Below, one piece after another: positions 26,985 through 36,183 of a stretch of DNA of 64,000 nt. Below the pieces are notes generated by a model. It was not told where the DNA came from. It saw only the letters and a program-made list of their open reading frames with translations, and did no database searches. The stretch is from DYMC01 sp035406705. Lineage in GTDB: Bacteria > Verrucomicrobiota > Lentisphaeria > Victivallales > GWF2-50-93. Location: positions 62,001 through 126,000 of the forward strand of contig CAYRRM010000004.1 in NCBI GenBank assembly GCA_964426675.1. The letters run 5' to 3'. Position 1 is the stretch's first letter; the number at the start of each line of letters is the position of its first letter. The position numbers and the translations under genes were made by a program.

Positions 26985-28141
26985 TCTGCGCCATCTCCGG
27001 CCTTGCAAATAATTGCTTGAGGAGTAATCCCAAATTTTAACCTGAACGCCGTCTGAATACGTCGGATATAATTTTCCACTTCATTGTCATTTACCAGATG
27101 AATACTAATTCCTCCAAAGCCACCTCCACTTAGTCGAGCTCCAAGGCATCCCGGTATAGAAATAGAAAGTTCAACAAGATAATCGAGTTCGGGGCAACTA
27201 TTTTCAAAATTAAATCTTGAACTTTTATGAGATGCCAGGAGTAGCTCTCCAAAGATTTTTAAATTACCTTCATTGAGAGCTTTTACTGCTTTTAATACTC
27301 TATCATTTTCTTCTACTATGTGCATTGCCTTGCGAAAATCAAAAATAGGAAGAATATTTTTGTATGATTCAAGTGTGGCAGGAGTCAGATCTCTTAGCGC
27401 TTTTATATTCTTATCATGACTTGAAATTATTTTGACTACTTTTTCACAACTCTCACGTCTATCATTGTATTCAGAATCAACTAAATCATGTTTTTTCATG
27501 GAATTTATAACAACAAAAGAATGCCCTGACGGCAATGGAACATTTTTCAAGACTTCATTTTTGCGAAAATCGCAAAGTATGAGAGAATCCATTTTCCCAT
27601 ATACGGAGCTAAACTGGTCGAGAAGTCCAGTTTTTGCACCGACGAAATTATTCTCAGCGCTCTGTCCTATTTTTGCTCTATCTACAGGAGATAAATTGAT
27701 GCCAAATAATTTTTCAAAAGCCATGCAAGCTGATACCTCGATAGCTGCGGAACTACTCATTCCAGAAGATAAAGGTAAATCTGATATTACAGCTGCATTA
27801 AATGGTTGTAATTCTATTCCACGTTTGCGAAATTCGCACATAACACCTTTTACGTAATTTTTCCAATCTCCCGGGACTTTTTTTTCCATTTCAACTAATG
27901 AAAATTCCTCTGGTTTTTCTCCTATATTGATACTGAAAATTTTACAGGTAGAAGATTTTGATTTTGAAACGGCAAAATATGTTGATTGCGATACAGCTGC
28001 ACTTAAAACCAATCCTTCGTTGTAATCTGTATGATTTCCAAGTATTTCAAGTCTGCCCGGTGCACGGGTTATAATTTGAGGTTCTTCCGAATAAATTTTT
28101 AAAAATTTTTCTCTTAATTCAGATAATATTTGTTTATTCAT
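26975..28141 (-). CDS. galK: Galactokinase
   Basis: GHMP-family kinase that phosphorylates galactose at C1 (Leloir pathway), 388 residues. The substrate signature is GRLEILGNHTDYNEGLVLSAAV near residue 30. The ATP loop is LPLSSGMSSSAAIEVS near residue 120, and the third GHMP motif GARLSGGGFGGISIHLV is near the C-terminus. AAGGA precedes the ATG. The gene overlaps the CBM9-like gene upstream by 8 bases and dxr downstream by 10 bases. It therefore appears to be read from the nusA-infB transcript. galT and galE are absent from the window. It carries two palindrome copies and one near-copy (27331). Confidence 0.95.
   Translation of the reverse strand: MNKQILSELREKFLKIYSEEPQIITRAPGRLEILGNHTDYNEGLVLSAAVSQSTYFAVSKSKSSTCKIFSINIGEKPEEFSLVEMEKKVPGDWKNYVKGVMCEFRKRGIELQPFNAAVISDLPLSSGMSSSAAIEVSACMAFEKLFGINLSPVDRAKIGQSAENNFVGAKTGLLDQFSSVYGKMDSLILCDFRKNEVLKNVPLPSGHSFVVINSMKKHDLVDSEYNDRRESCEKVVKIISSHDKNIKALRDLTPATLESYKNILPIFDFRKAMHIVEENDRVLKAVKALNEGNLKIFGELLLASHKSSRFNFENSCPELDYLVELSISIPGCLGARLSGGGFGGISIHLVNDNEVENYIRRIQTAFRLKFGITPQAIICKAGDGAEWL
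27563..27573. repeat. Dispersed palindrome copy
   Basis: TTTGCGAAAATCGCAAA in galK; sense frame TGC-GAT-TTT-CGC-AAA, coding CDFRK (second frame). Confidence 0.88.
27827..27837. repeat. Dispersed palindrome copy
   Basis: GCGAAATTCGC in galK; sense frame TGC-GAA-TTT-CGC-AAA, coding CEFRK (second frame). Confidence 0.86.
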
Positions 28142-29087
28142 TTTGATATTCCTTCACATTTATTTTTCCAAATGCTTTCCAGTAATGATTATTTTCACCA
28201 AAGCGCTTATCTCCGTGAATATATACAGGGAAGAGCTGAAGATTAACAGCGCCGAGTTCCTTTTTTTCACCTCTGTAATTTCTCACGATTTGCATCATAA
28301 ATCCCTCTTTCTTGAGATTATGTTTAAAATTCAACAACGTAAGAGGGATATAAAATTCTGCAATATAACCTTTGTCAAATTCTTCCACTTTAACATATTT
28401 ATCTGCCTGATTACTTGAAATTTGAGTTCCCATTCGTGGGTCATCAGGACGAATTTTAAAAACAAAGTAATGAGTTTTGCCAGAGGCAGAAGCTAAAAAC
28501 TGATAATATTCTTCTGATAATGGGTCTGACATTAAAAAAACTTCTATACTATCATCTTTCCAGGCATTAGCTGAACCTTCAGCGATAGAAAACATTTTTA
28601 CAAGAGAGTCCGGATCCGAGTCAAAACAAATGACTTTTATGAAAAGAATTTTATTATTGGTCAAACAAAATATCTGAGTTTTTTCTTTGTTCCAATTTTC
28701 TCCCGTATAATTTCTTAAATCAGGAAATGGTGGAGCATAAGTTAGATAAGAATCGAAATCATCCCCCTGTATGAGTAATGCAATGGGAGTATTTGTTTTG
28801 GGGAGATCTGTCCGTACTTCCTGTTTCATCAGGTCTATTGTTGTTTTTGGTTTTTGTTTGGTCTCTTTTGAATTCTTTTTTATTTGTTTTGGTTTAAGTG
28901 GATCATCTTTATCTTTTTTTGAAGCATTTGTAGACTGTTCATCTCCAGAAAAGACATAGAATGCTCTTTCCCCGCTAATAGTAAGAATTTTTGATGCCAA
29001 CCACGAGACTTGATGAGATGCAAACGACATAAAAACGGCAATAGATATAAAACAGAAAACAAAAATTTTTAATTCTTTTCCTTTCAT
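28134..29087 (-). CDS. Membrane-anchored CBM9/DOMON-like carbohydrate-binding protein
   Basis: A 317-residue protein with one N-terminal membrane segment (about residues 7-28) that may be an uncleaved signal. A charged linker with Lys, Ser and Thr runs to about 90. The C-terminal 220 residues form a beta domain of CBM9 or DOMON appearance: IFCLTNNKILFIKVICFDSDPDSL, WKDDSIEVFLMSDPLSEEYYQFLASASG, GYIAEFYIPLTLL. The sequence (aromatic residue)-x2-DSIEVFL is the usual CBM9 signature. It probably binds sugars or heme outside the membrane. It overlaps rbfA by 4 bases and galK by 8 bases. Confidence 0.75.
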   Translation of the reverse strand: MKGKELKIFVFCFISIAVFMSFASHQVSWLASKILTISGERAFYVFSGDEQSTNASKKDKDDPLKPKQIKKNSKETKQKPKTTIDLMKQEVRTDLPKTNTPIALLIQGDDFDSYLTYAPPFPDLRNYTGENWNKEKTQIFCLTNNKILFIKVICFDSDPDSLVKMFSIAEGSANAWKDDSIEVFLMSDPLSEEYYQFLASASGKTHYFVFKIRPDDPRMGTQISSNQADKYVKVEEFDKGYIAEFYIPLTLLNFKHNLKKEGFMMQIVRNYRGEKKELGAVNLQLFPVYIHGDKRFGENNHYWKAFGKINVKEYQNE

Positions 29088-29452
29088 CCTTTCGATTTTG
29101 ATTGAACTTCCTCTAATTCTCTGATAATTGAAAGGACTCTATCTCCCTTTTCAAAACTATCATCGAGTTTAAAATTTAAAACTGGAGTGTATTTTAGATG
29201 AATGTTTTTTGATATTACCGTTTGGATATCAAAACGTTCTTCTTCGAGGATAGAAAGTATTTTTTCTTTTTCTTTTTGACTTGTATTAAAAGTACTTATA
29301 AAGACTTTTGCCGTTCTTAAATCTGGGGCTGTTTGTACCGAACTTACTGTGACAAGTCCCTTCTTTAATGGAAAGTCTACCTTTTCGAGATAGAGAGCGA
29401 TTTCTCTCTGTACGAGTTCATCAACACGAGGCATTCGTTTTACTTTTTTCAT
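29084..29452 (-). CDS. rbfA: Ribosome-binding factor A
   Basis: A 122-residue KH-type 30S maturation factor. It begins MKKVKRMPRVDELVQREIALYLEK, and the motifs LVTVSSVQTAPDLRTAKVFIS and KYTPVLNFKLDDSFEKGDRV match the family. Position after infB is the normal bacterial order. A GGTGG-type site lies before the ATG. Its stop overlaps the start of the CBM9-like gene by four bases. Confidence 0.95.
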   Translation of the reverse strand: MKKVKRMPRVDELVQREIALYLEKVDFPLKKGLVTVSSVQTAPDLRTAKVFISTFNTSQKEKEKILSILEEERFDIQTVISKNIHLKYTPVLNFKLDDSFEKGDRVLSIIRELEEVQSKSKG

Positions 29453-29504
29453 AAAACCACCATTAAGATTTTAGAGTATAGAAAGATAGGAAGAGTAATA
29501 TTAT

Positions 29505-31526
29505 TCAGAGATTTGTTTTTTTGAATTCTACTTCATATATCTGGATTTTATCTCCTTCCTTAAAATCAACAAAATTATCCAGTCTTATTCCACATTCAAA
29601 GCCCTGACGAACTTCTTTTACGTCATCTTGAAAACGCCTTAATGACATAACTGAGCCATTATATATTAGTTCATTTTCGCGATATACTCTTGCCTTTGCT
29701 CCGACTTTTACTACACCATTTGTAACAGAGCATCCACAAACTTTAGGGCCTTTTGATATTTCAAATATTTTAAGGATAACCGCTTCACCAATAATTTTCT
29801 CTCTCGATTCAGGAGCGAGTTTTCCTTCAAGAGCATCCTTTATATCTTCAATCAACTCATATATAATGCTATAAAGTCGAATTTCAACACCATGCTGTTT
29901 TGCAATTTGATTTACACCTGTATTTACCCTCACATGAAATCCAATTATGATAGCTTTTGATGCTGAAGCGAGTAAAACGTCGTTTTCCGAAATGGCCCCC
30001 GTAGCTGAGAGAATTACATCAATAGTAATTTTTTCTGAAGGAAATTTTGATAAAGATTCCTTTATTGCTTCAATAGACCCCTGTGCGTCAGCTTTTATAA
30101 TCAATGGTAGGGTTGGCTTTTGACTTAGAGCCATTTTATTTAATAGATCCTCAAGATTACTTGATGGGATATTTTGAGTCAATTGCATCTTCTTATTTTC
30201 TTCAGCTCTTCTATCTGCAATTTCTTTAGCTTCCCTTTCATTTTCACATACTACGAATATAGTACCCGATTGAGGAACTCCTGAAAGTCCAACAAGTTTA
30301 GCTGGCATTCCTGGGCCAACTTCATCAAATCTCTCATTTTGAGCTCCAATCAAGTTTTTTACTTTCCCATAAAATTGCCCACAAAGAACAAAATCCCCTT
30401 TCTTCAAGGTTCCATTCTGGACTAAAATATTCACTGTAGGACCAAATCCTTGTTCAAGCGAAGCTTCTATTACCACTCCCCGCGCTTTTTTTCGTGGATT
30501 TGCCTTGAGTTGCAACATTTCTGCTTCTAGTAATATTCGTTCGAGTAAATCATTAATACCATCACCACGTATAGCTGAAACTCTTACTACTGCCACATCC
30601 CCACCCCATTCTTCTGGCTGAAGACCGTGTTGTTGCATCTGTCTGAGAACTTTACCTGGATCTGCTCCCGGCAAATCCATTTTATTGAGAGCTATTATAA
30701 TTGGAACTTTTGCAGCTTTAGCGTGATTCAACGCTTCAATAGTTTGCGGCATAAAACCGTCATCTGCAGCAACGACAAGAACAGCAATATCAGTGATTCT
30801 GGCTCCACGAGCCCTCATTGCTGTAAACGCCTCATGTCCTGGAGTGTCTATAAAAGTGATTGTTTTATTGTTGTATTTTACAACTGACGCGCCAATATGC
30901 TGTGTAATTCCTCCAGCTTCTCCTGCAACCACATTAGTCTTCCTTATTGCATCCTGTAGAGATGTCTTGCCGTGATCAACATGTCCAAGAAATGTTACTA
31001 TTGGAGGTCTTTCTCTTAAATCTTCCGGATTATCTTTTTCTTCAATCTCTTCAGGATCTGGTTTTTTTTCTACTACTTTTAATTCAACAGATGGTTCTTC
31101 TTTTTCCCTCTTATCTATCAGGAGATTTTTCCCATATTTCTTGGCTATTTTTTTTGCTGCACTATGTTCAACAACCTGATTTATATTTGCCAGTATATTC
31201 ATAGACATTAGAGATGTTATAATCTCGTTTGGCTTTTTGCCAAGAGCGTCAGAAAGACTTTTAACTGTTATTGGAGTCTTGAGGTGAATAGAATTTTCAT
31301 CTTGTGTAGTTTTTTTATCTTTCTTTAGTTCTTTGTCGAGTTCACGAAGATGTTCCTCAACTATGTCTATAAAATCCTCATCTATTACGCTTGATACGCT
31401 GGTTACATCAATTCCAAGTTCTTTTAAAGAAGAAATTGCGGTATTCAGAGGCAAATCAAAATGCTTCAAAATATCTTTTAATTTTACTCCATTCTTATCG
31501 TTTTTCTTTTTCTTACTTAAAGCCAT
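29505..31526 (-). CDS. infB: Translation initiation factor IF-2
   Basis: GTPase that brings initiator tRNA to the 30S subunit. At 673 residues it is short for the family, because the variable N-terminal region is brief: one IF2-N module ([27 protein letters not shown]) and a charged linker before the G domain. G motifs: [10 protein letters not shown] (G1), DTPGHEAF (G3), NKMD (G4). Domains II-IV follow with the [24 protein letters not shown] and [39 protein letters not shown] segments. It sits between nusA and rbfA. Confidence 0.97.
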   Translation of the reverse strand: MALSKKKKNDKNGVKLKDILKHFDLPLNTAISSLKELGIDVTSVSSVIDEDFIDIVEEHLRELDKELKKDKKTTQDENSIHLKTPITVKSLSDALGKKPNEIITSLMSMNILANINQVVEHSAAKKIAKKYGKNLLIDKREKEEPSVELKVVEKKPDPEEIEEKDNPEDLRERPPIVTFLGHVDHGKTSLQDAIRKTNVVAGEAGGITQHIGASVVKYNNKTITFIDTPGHEAFTAMRARGARITDIAVLVVAADDGFMPQTIEALNHAKAAKVPIIIALNKMDLPGADPGKVLRQMQQHGLQPEEWGGDVAVVRVSAIRGDGINDLLERILLEAEMLQLKANPRKKARGVVIEASLEQGFGPTVNILVQNGTLKKGDFVLCGQFYGKVKNLIGAQNERFDEVGPGMPAKLVGLSGVPQSGTIFVVCENEREAKEIADRRAEENKKMQLTQNIPSSNLEDLLNKMALSQKPTLPLIIKADAQGSIEAIKESLSKFPSEKITIDVILSATGAISENDVLLASASKAIIIGFHVRVNTGVNQIAKQHGVEIRLYSIIYELIEDIKDALEGKLAPESREKIIGEAVILKIFEISKGPKVCGCSVTNGVVKVGAKARVYRENELIYNGSVMSLRRFQDDVKEVRQGFECGIRLDNFVDFKEGDKIQIYEVEFKKTNL

Positions 31527-31549
31527 ATAATTATACCGCCTGTTCCTCG

Positions 31550-32785
31550 TTAGTTGTTAGTTCTAAGTTGTTTTATTTTTTCAAGATCAGTTTCTGATAA
31601 TCCTTCAATTTTTGAAATATCCGCAAAATCAGCGGCCTTGATACCATCAAGTGTCAAAAAACCATTGCTGACAAGGAGTCTGGCTGCCTCCTGACTTATA
31701 TTAATTTGTTCAGAAAGGATTTTTGTGGCTTTTTCAATTTGTTCCTGAAATGCCTGTTTTTCCTCTTCCTCGCTAATAATATTAACTTTCCATTCGAGGA
31801 GTTTTGTAGTTAAACGAACATTTTGGCCGCGTTTTCCTATTGCAAGAGAAAGCTGTTCTGGTGAAACGGTTATATTTAAAAGATGTTCTTCTTCATTTAC
31901 CTCAATTTTTTTTATTTCGGCAGGTTGAAAAGCCTTCAAGGCAAAATTTCTGATATCATCATCGTATTGAACAATTTCTATCTTCTCGCCATTCAGTTCA
32001 GATGTAATATTTTTTACTCTCATGCCTTTCATTCCAACGCAGGCGCCTATAGGATCTACATTAGGGTCTTTACTCCATACAGCAATTTTAGTTCTTGAAC
32101 CTGGTTCCCTAGCTATCCTTTTTATCTGAACCGTTCCATCGCTTATTTCAGCAACTTCTCTTTCAAATAACTTAATAACAAATTCAGGAGCTGACCTTGA
32201 GAGTATGAGACTTGGCCCTCCACCAGAAGTTTCAACAGCCTTTAGCAAAGCTGAAACTCTCTCTCCTTGAACATAGTCGTCCCCAGGTATTTTATCTTTT
32301 GGCCCAAGTATTCCTTCAGCCTTCCCAAAATCAACTATAATAGCTCCGCTATCATAACGTCTTACCGTTCCGCTAACAATCTCTCCGATTTTATCCTGAA
32401 ATTCCTCTTTTACTATTGCTTTTTCCGCTTTCCTGAGTTGCTGTGCAATAGTCTGTTTGGCTGCCTGAGCGGCAATTCTACCAAAATCCCGCGGAGTTAC
32501 TTCCCACTTGATAACATCTCCAACTTTTACCGAGGGATACTTAGTCTTTGCCTCATCAAGTTTAATCTGGTCATTATTGGGATTTTTTTCTACAACCTCA
32601 AGGGTAGCCCAGGCCTTTATTTCTCCTGTTTTTAAATCAAGCTTCACTTCAAGATTCGTCGCTGGATGTATACTCCTCCTTGAAGCGTTAAGTATAGCTT
32701 TTTCTACGGCTTCTGCCAGCCTTTCCTTGCCAATACCACGCTCCTGCTCAAGATATTCAAGAACTGCAAGTAATTCATTATTCAT
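31550..32785 (-). CDS. nusA: Transcription elongation/antitermination factor NusA
   Basis: A 411-residue factor: N-terminal RNA-polymerase-binding domain (about 1-125), S1 domain (about 135-200, GEIVSGTVRRYDSGAIIVDFGKAEGIL), then two KH domains with GACVGMKGMRVKNITSELNGEKIEIV and LAIGKRGQNVRLTTKLLEWKV. A short C-terminal helix-hairpin segment (LLVSNGFLTLDGIKAADFADISKIEGL) follows. GGAG precedes the ATG. The usual rimP gene is missing in front; the next gene upstream is divergent rpsT. Confidence 0.97.
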   Translation of the reverse strand: MNNELLAVLEYLEQERGIGKERLAEAVEKAILNASRRSIHPATNLEVKLDLKTGEIKAWATLEVVEKNPNNDQIKLDEAKTKYPSVKVGDVIKWEVTPRDFGRIAAQAAKQTIAQQLRKAEKAIVKEEFQDKIGEIVSGTVRRYDSGAIIVDFGKAEGILGPKDKIPGDDYVQGERVSALLKAVETSGGGPSLILSRSAPEFVIKLFEREVAEISDGTVQIKRIAREPGSRTKIAVWSKDPNVDPIGACVGMKGMRVKNITSELNGEKIEIVQYDDDIRNFALKAFQPAEIKKIEVNEEEHLLNITVSPEQLSLAIGKRGQNVRLTTKLLEWKVNIISEEEEKQAFQEQIEKATKILSEQINISQEAARLLVSNGFLTLDGIKAADFADISKIEGLSETDLEKIKQLRTNN

Positions 32786-32824
32786 TAGTTATTCTCCAGA
32801 GTAATAAGACTAAAATCAAAATCA

Positions 32825-32852
32825 GCCACCTGGAAATCCCAGATTTAGTGGC
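32825..32852 (-). promoter_or_regulatory. Structured element in the nusA leader
   Basis: GCCAC (32825-32829) pairs with GTGGC (32848-32852), and inside it CTGG pairs with CCAG, with a one-sided 5-base bulge (ATTTA). It lies 40-67 bases upstream of nusA. Leaders of nusA operons are often regulated, but I cannot assign a known family. Confidence 0.35.
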
Positions 32853-32948
32853 ACAACAACGCTTTTTTGAATAAAGCGCAAAGACAATAATTTATTTCCT
32901 CTTCTTGTTTTTTCAATAAGCTCATTAATAAAAAAAAGAAAGAATTTC

Positions 32949-32976
32949 TTGAATACTAAAAAAAGTGTTGTATTAT
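32949..32976 (+). promoter_or_regulatory. Probable rpsT promoter
   Basis: TTGAAT (32949-32954), 16-base spacer, TATTAT (32971-32976). It gives a leader of about 40 bases to the rpsT ATG. Confidence 0.55.
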
Positions 32977-33022
32977 ACGCAGCAAAAAAAAGAGAAATAT
33001 TATAAAACGAGGATAAGTATCA

Positions 33023-33301
33023 ATGGCAGAAGAAAAGGAAAAATCAAAAAAAAAGTTAAGTTCAGCCCACAAAAGAGCTAAACAAGCTGCAAGACGCACA
33101 ACTATGAATAAAGCAAGAAAATCAGAGTTGTGGTCTATAGAAAAAAATATCAGAAGTGAAAATGACCCTGAAAAAAAGAAAAAATTACTTTCCCTTTATT
33201 TCTCAAGATTAGATAAAGCTGTCAAAGCAAATGCAATTAAAAGAGGTAAAGCTTCAAGAAAGAAATCACGCCTCTCAAAGTTATTAGCAAAAACTCCCTG
33301 A
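33023..33301 (+). CDS. rpsT: Ribosomal protein S20
   Basis: A 92-residue, very basic ribosomal protein of the 30S subunit. The family signature runs from SSAHKRAKQAARRTTMNKARKSEL to the C-terminal IKRGKASRKKSRLSKLLAK. GAGG lies upstream. It is divergent from nusA, and a short hairpin follows the stop codon (33303-33323). Confidence 0.95.
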   Translation: MAEEKEKSKKKLSSAHKRAKQAARRTTMNKARKSELWSIEKNIRSENDPEKKKKLLSLYFSRLDKAVKANAIKRGKASRKKSRLSKLLAKTP

Positions 33302-33302
33302 T

Positions 33303-33323
33303 TCATGCCTTAAAATGGCATGA
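33303..33323 (+). terminator. Hairpin after rpsT
   Basis: TCATGCC (33303-33309) pairs with GGCATGA (33317-33323) around TTAAAAT. There is no T run, so it may be a processing or attenuation element. It covers the first possible start of the PHP gene, which favours the start at 33329. Confidence 0.4.
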
Positions 33324-33328
33324 TAGTT

Positions 33329-34066
33329 ATGATTGATTTTCATGTTCACACAAAAACAAGTTATTGTGCTGATAAAGACTTAAGTCTTGATTTTTATTCT
33401 GAACAAATTTCTAGCACAAACCTAATTGAATTCGTTTGTGTAACAGACCATTCCATGGCGATCTATTTTCCAGAAGATATTGCATGGAAATGGGAATTCC
33501 TTTCAGACAGCAATATATTTGAACAATGGAGAGACTTTGGGAATCAACGCCTGGCTAAACAGATTTCTGAATTAAAAAAATTTAAAGAAAGAAAAATTCT
33601 CTGCGGAATTGAAACTGAAATGCTTCCAAATGGTAAACTTTGCTTTGACCCTATGTTCAGATCTCATTTAGACATTGTAATTGGAAGTGTGCATTTCCTA
33701 CCCATAGAAAATAATCGAAATGTGTTGGATTATTGGTTAGACCATACTATAATGATTCTGAATTCAGGAATAGATATATTAGGCCATCCATTCAGATGGA
33801 TAGCAACAAAGATACCAATAACCCAAAAAATAGTAGAAACTATAGTAAAAGAAGCAAAAAAAAACTCTGTTGCTCTCGAACTCAACTCACACTATAAATA
33901 TGAAACTGAAGACATTATGATGATAAAAATATGTGCAGAACATGATGTAAAAATTAGTATTGCTTCAGATGCCCACCGTAAAGAGGAATTCGGTGATTAT
34001 TCTTATCATATGTCTGTTATAAAAAAATCTGGTATTAACAATATTTCGAATTTAATAAAAAATTAA
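33329..34066 (+). CDS. PHP-domain phosphatase, HisJ-like
   Basis: A 245-residue PHP metal-dependent phosphoesterase. Motifs appear in the usual order: MIDFHVHTKTSYC (metal site 1), CVTDHS, GIETEM, GSVHFLPIENN, GHPFRW and the final SDAHRKEEFG. The layout is that of histidinol-phosphate phosphatase HisJ/HisK, but closely related PHP proteins act on other phosphates and no his genes are near. The start at 33329 gives the conserved MIDFHVHT beginning. It lies between rpsT and aconitase on the same strand. Confidence 0.85.
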   Translation: MIDFHVHTKTSYCADKDLSLDFYSEQISSTNLIEFVCVTDHSMAIYFPEDIAWKWEFLSDSNIFEQWRDFGNQRLAKQISELKKFKERKILCGIETEMLPNGKLCFDPMFRSHLDIVIGSVHFLPIENNRNVLDYWLDHTIMILNSGIDILGHPFRWIATKIPITQKIVETIVKEAKKNSVALELNSHYKYETEDIMMIKICAEHDVKISIASDAHRKEEFGDYSYHMSVIKKSGINNISNLIKN

Positions 34067-34087
34067 CCGATAAAAGCAGAGGTAAAA

Positions 34088-36034
34088 ATGGCAAAAGGCA
34101 CATTAACTCAAAAGATCATATCTTCTCATCTCGTAAGCGGCAAAGAGGAAATAGGCTCTGAAATAGCCATAAAAATAGACCATACTTTAACTCAAGATGC
34201 AACTGGCACTATGGCTTATCTCGAGCTCGAAGCAATGGGAATTGAAAGAGTAAAAACAGAAATTTCTGTCTCTTACGTAGATCATAATATGCTTCAAAAC
34301 GGTCCAGAAAATCACAATGATCATTTATATCTTCAATCTATTGCAGCCGCAAAAGGAATCTGGTTCTCACGACCCGGAAATGGCATTTGCCACCAATTGC
34401 ATCTTGAAAGATTCGGCGCACCAGCAAAAACGCTTCTCGGCTCTGATTCTCATACGCCCACTGGGGGAGGAATTGGAATGCTCGCAATTGGAGCAGGTGG
34501 ACTCGATGTAGCTCTCGCGATGGCGGGAAAACCCTTTCGCCTATCCTATCCTAAAGTTGTTGGCATAAATTTAAAAGGTTCTCTTCCTGAATGGGTAAGC
34601 GCAAAAGATGTAATTCTAAAGGTCCTCAGCATACTTACTACAAAAGGTAACGTAGGTTCGGTAGTAGAATATTTTGGTGAAGGATCGAAAAAATTGTCAG
34701 TCCCAGAAAGGGCAACTATCACAAACATGGGAGCTGAACTTGGTGTTACAACTTCAATCTTTCCTTCAGATGAACAAACCTTAAAATTTCTTAAAGCTCA
34801 AGGAAGAGAAAACTCATATATTGAATTATCTGCAGATAAAAATGCGGATTACGATCAAATCATAGAAATAGACCTATCATCACTCACCCCTCTCGCTGCA
34901 TGTCCATCAAGCCCTGATAATATAAAAACAGTAGAAGAACTACAAAAAATTCCAGTTTCTCAAGTAATAGTAGGTTCGTGTACTAATAGTTCTTTTAGAG
35001 ACCTTATGCTTGTAAGAGAAATTTTAAAGGGAAAAACAATATCTCCGTCAGTATCATTTGCTATCGCACCAGGAAGTAAGCAGGTAATGAAAATGCTTGC
35101 TGATTCAGGAGCCATGTCAGATCTACTCGCAAGTGGAGCACGAATCCTCGAATCAGCATGCGGGCCATGTATTGGACAAGGCTTGAGTCCTGCAAATGAT
35201 ACAGTATCTCTACGCACTTTCAATAGGAATTTTTCCGGAAGAAGTGGAACGAAAAATGACGCCGTATATATAGTTTCCCCTCTTGTAGCAGCTGCATCTG
35301 CTTTAACAGGATTCATAACGGATCCCCGAACTTTAAAAATCAAGATGCCAAAAATAAAAATGCCCCTGAAATTCGACATAGACGATAGAATGATAATACC
35401 CCCTCCTCCTCATGGAACAAAAATTGAAATAATAAGAAAAGCAACTATCGGAGAACCTCCAAAGAATTCTCCTCTTCCAGAACATATCAATGGAATTGTA
35501 ATTATAAAAGCTGGCGACAAAATTACTACCGACCATATAATGCCAGCAGGACAATACCTCAAATATAGAAGCAATATATCGGAATATTCTAAATATGTAT
35601 TTGAGCCCTTCAACCAAAATGGAAAAGAATCATTCGCTCAAAAAGCTTTAAAAGCTAAAAATTCAGGATTTCACGGCATAATAGTAGCCAGGGAAAGTTA
35701 TGGACAGGGCTCATCGCGTGAACATGCTGCAATTTGCCCAATGTATCTCGGAATTAAAGTCGTAGTAGCATGTTCGATAGAACGAATACATTCGGCAAAT
35801 CTGGTAAACTTTGGAATAATCCCATTACTCTTTAATTCCCCTTCCGATTATGATTTAATAGAAGAAAATGCAAGATTTATAATTTGCGAAATTCGCAAGC
35901 ATTTAAAAGTTGGAAAAGAAATAAAGGCAAAAATCTGCTTACAATCAAATGAAAAAGAAATAATTTTGAGACATACGCTCACAGATGAAGACATAAAAAT
36001 AATACTTGCTGGTGGAAGACTTCACTACGAATAA
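34088..36034 (+). CDS. Aconitate hydratase, short (about 650-residue) type
   Basis: Single-chain aconitase, 648 residues, converting citrate to isocitrate. Cluster cysteines: VGSCTNSS and SACGPCIGQG. Substrate motifs: GSDSHTPTGGGIGMLAIGAGGLD and FNRNFSGRSGTKND. The swivel domain follows in the same chain, with DHIMPAG and ARESYGQGSSREHA. AGAGG precedes the ATG. Distinct from the LeuC-like gene at 17.5 kb, which lacks the swivel domain. A palindrome copy lies in the C-terminal part (CEIRK). Confidence 0.93.
   Translation: MAKGTLTQKIISSHLVSGKEEIGSEIAIKIDHTLTQDATGTMAYLELEAMGIERVKTEISVSYVDHNMLQNGPENHNDHLYLQSIAAAKGIWFSRPGNGICHQLHLERFGAPAKTLLGSDSHTPTGGGIGMLAIGAGGLDVALAMAGKPFRLSYPKVVGINLKGSLPEWVSAKDVILKVLSILTTKGNVGSVVEYFGEGSKKLSVPERATITNMGAELGVTTSIFPSDEQTLKFLKAQGRENSYIELSADKNADYDQIIEIDLSSLTPLAACPSSPDNIKTVEELQKIPVSQVIVGSCTNSSFRDLMLVREILKGKTISPSVSFAIAPGSKQVMKMLADSGAMSDLLASGARILESACGPCIGQGLSPANDTVSLRTFNRNFSGRSGTKNDAVYIVSPLVAAASALTGFITDPRTLKIKMPKIKMPLKFDIDDRMIIPPPPHGTKIEIIRKATIGEPPKNSPLPEHINGIVIIKAGDKITTDHIMPAGQYLKYRSNISEYSKYVFEPFNQNGKESFAQKALKAKNSGFHGIIVARESYGQGSSREHAAICPMYLGIKVVVACSIERIHSANLVNFGIIPLLFNSPSDYDLIEENARFIICEIRKHLKVGKEIKAKICLQSNEKEIILRHTLTDEDIKIILAGGRLHYE
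35886..35896. repeat. Dispersed palindrome copy
   Basis: TTTGCGAAATTCGCAA in the aconitase gene; frame TGC-GAA-ATT-CGC-AAG, coding CEIRK (second frame). Confidence 0.88.
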
Positions 36035-36183
36035 ATCACACAATAATAATGAATTTTCATAGGAATCTAAAATAGCAATATATTTCTGAAATGAATTAGC
36101 ACTTGACTTCTTTTTATACAAAATTAAATTGAATCACAAGATATTAGATTAAACTTATAATAGGAAAAAAGGAGAGCAAAAAA

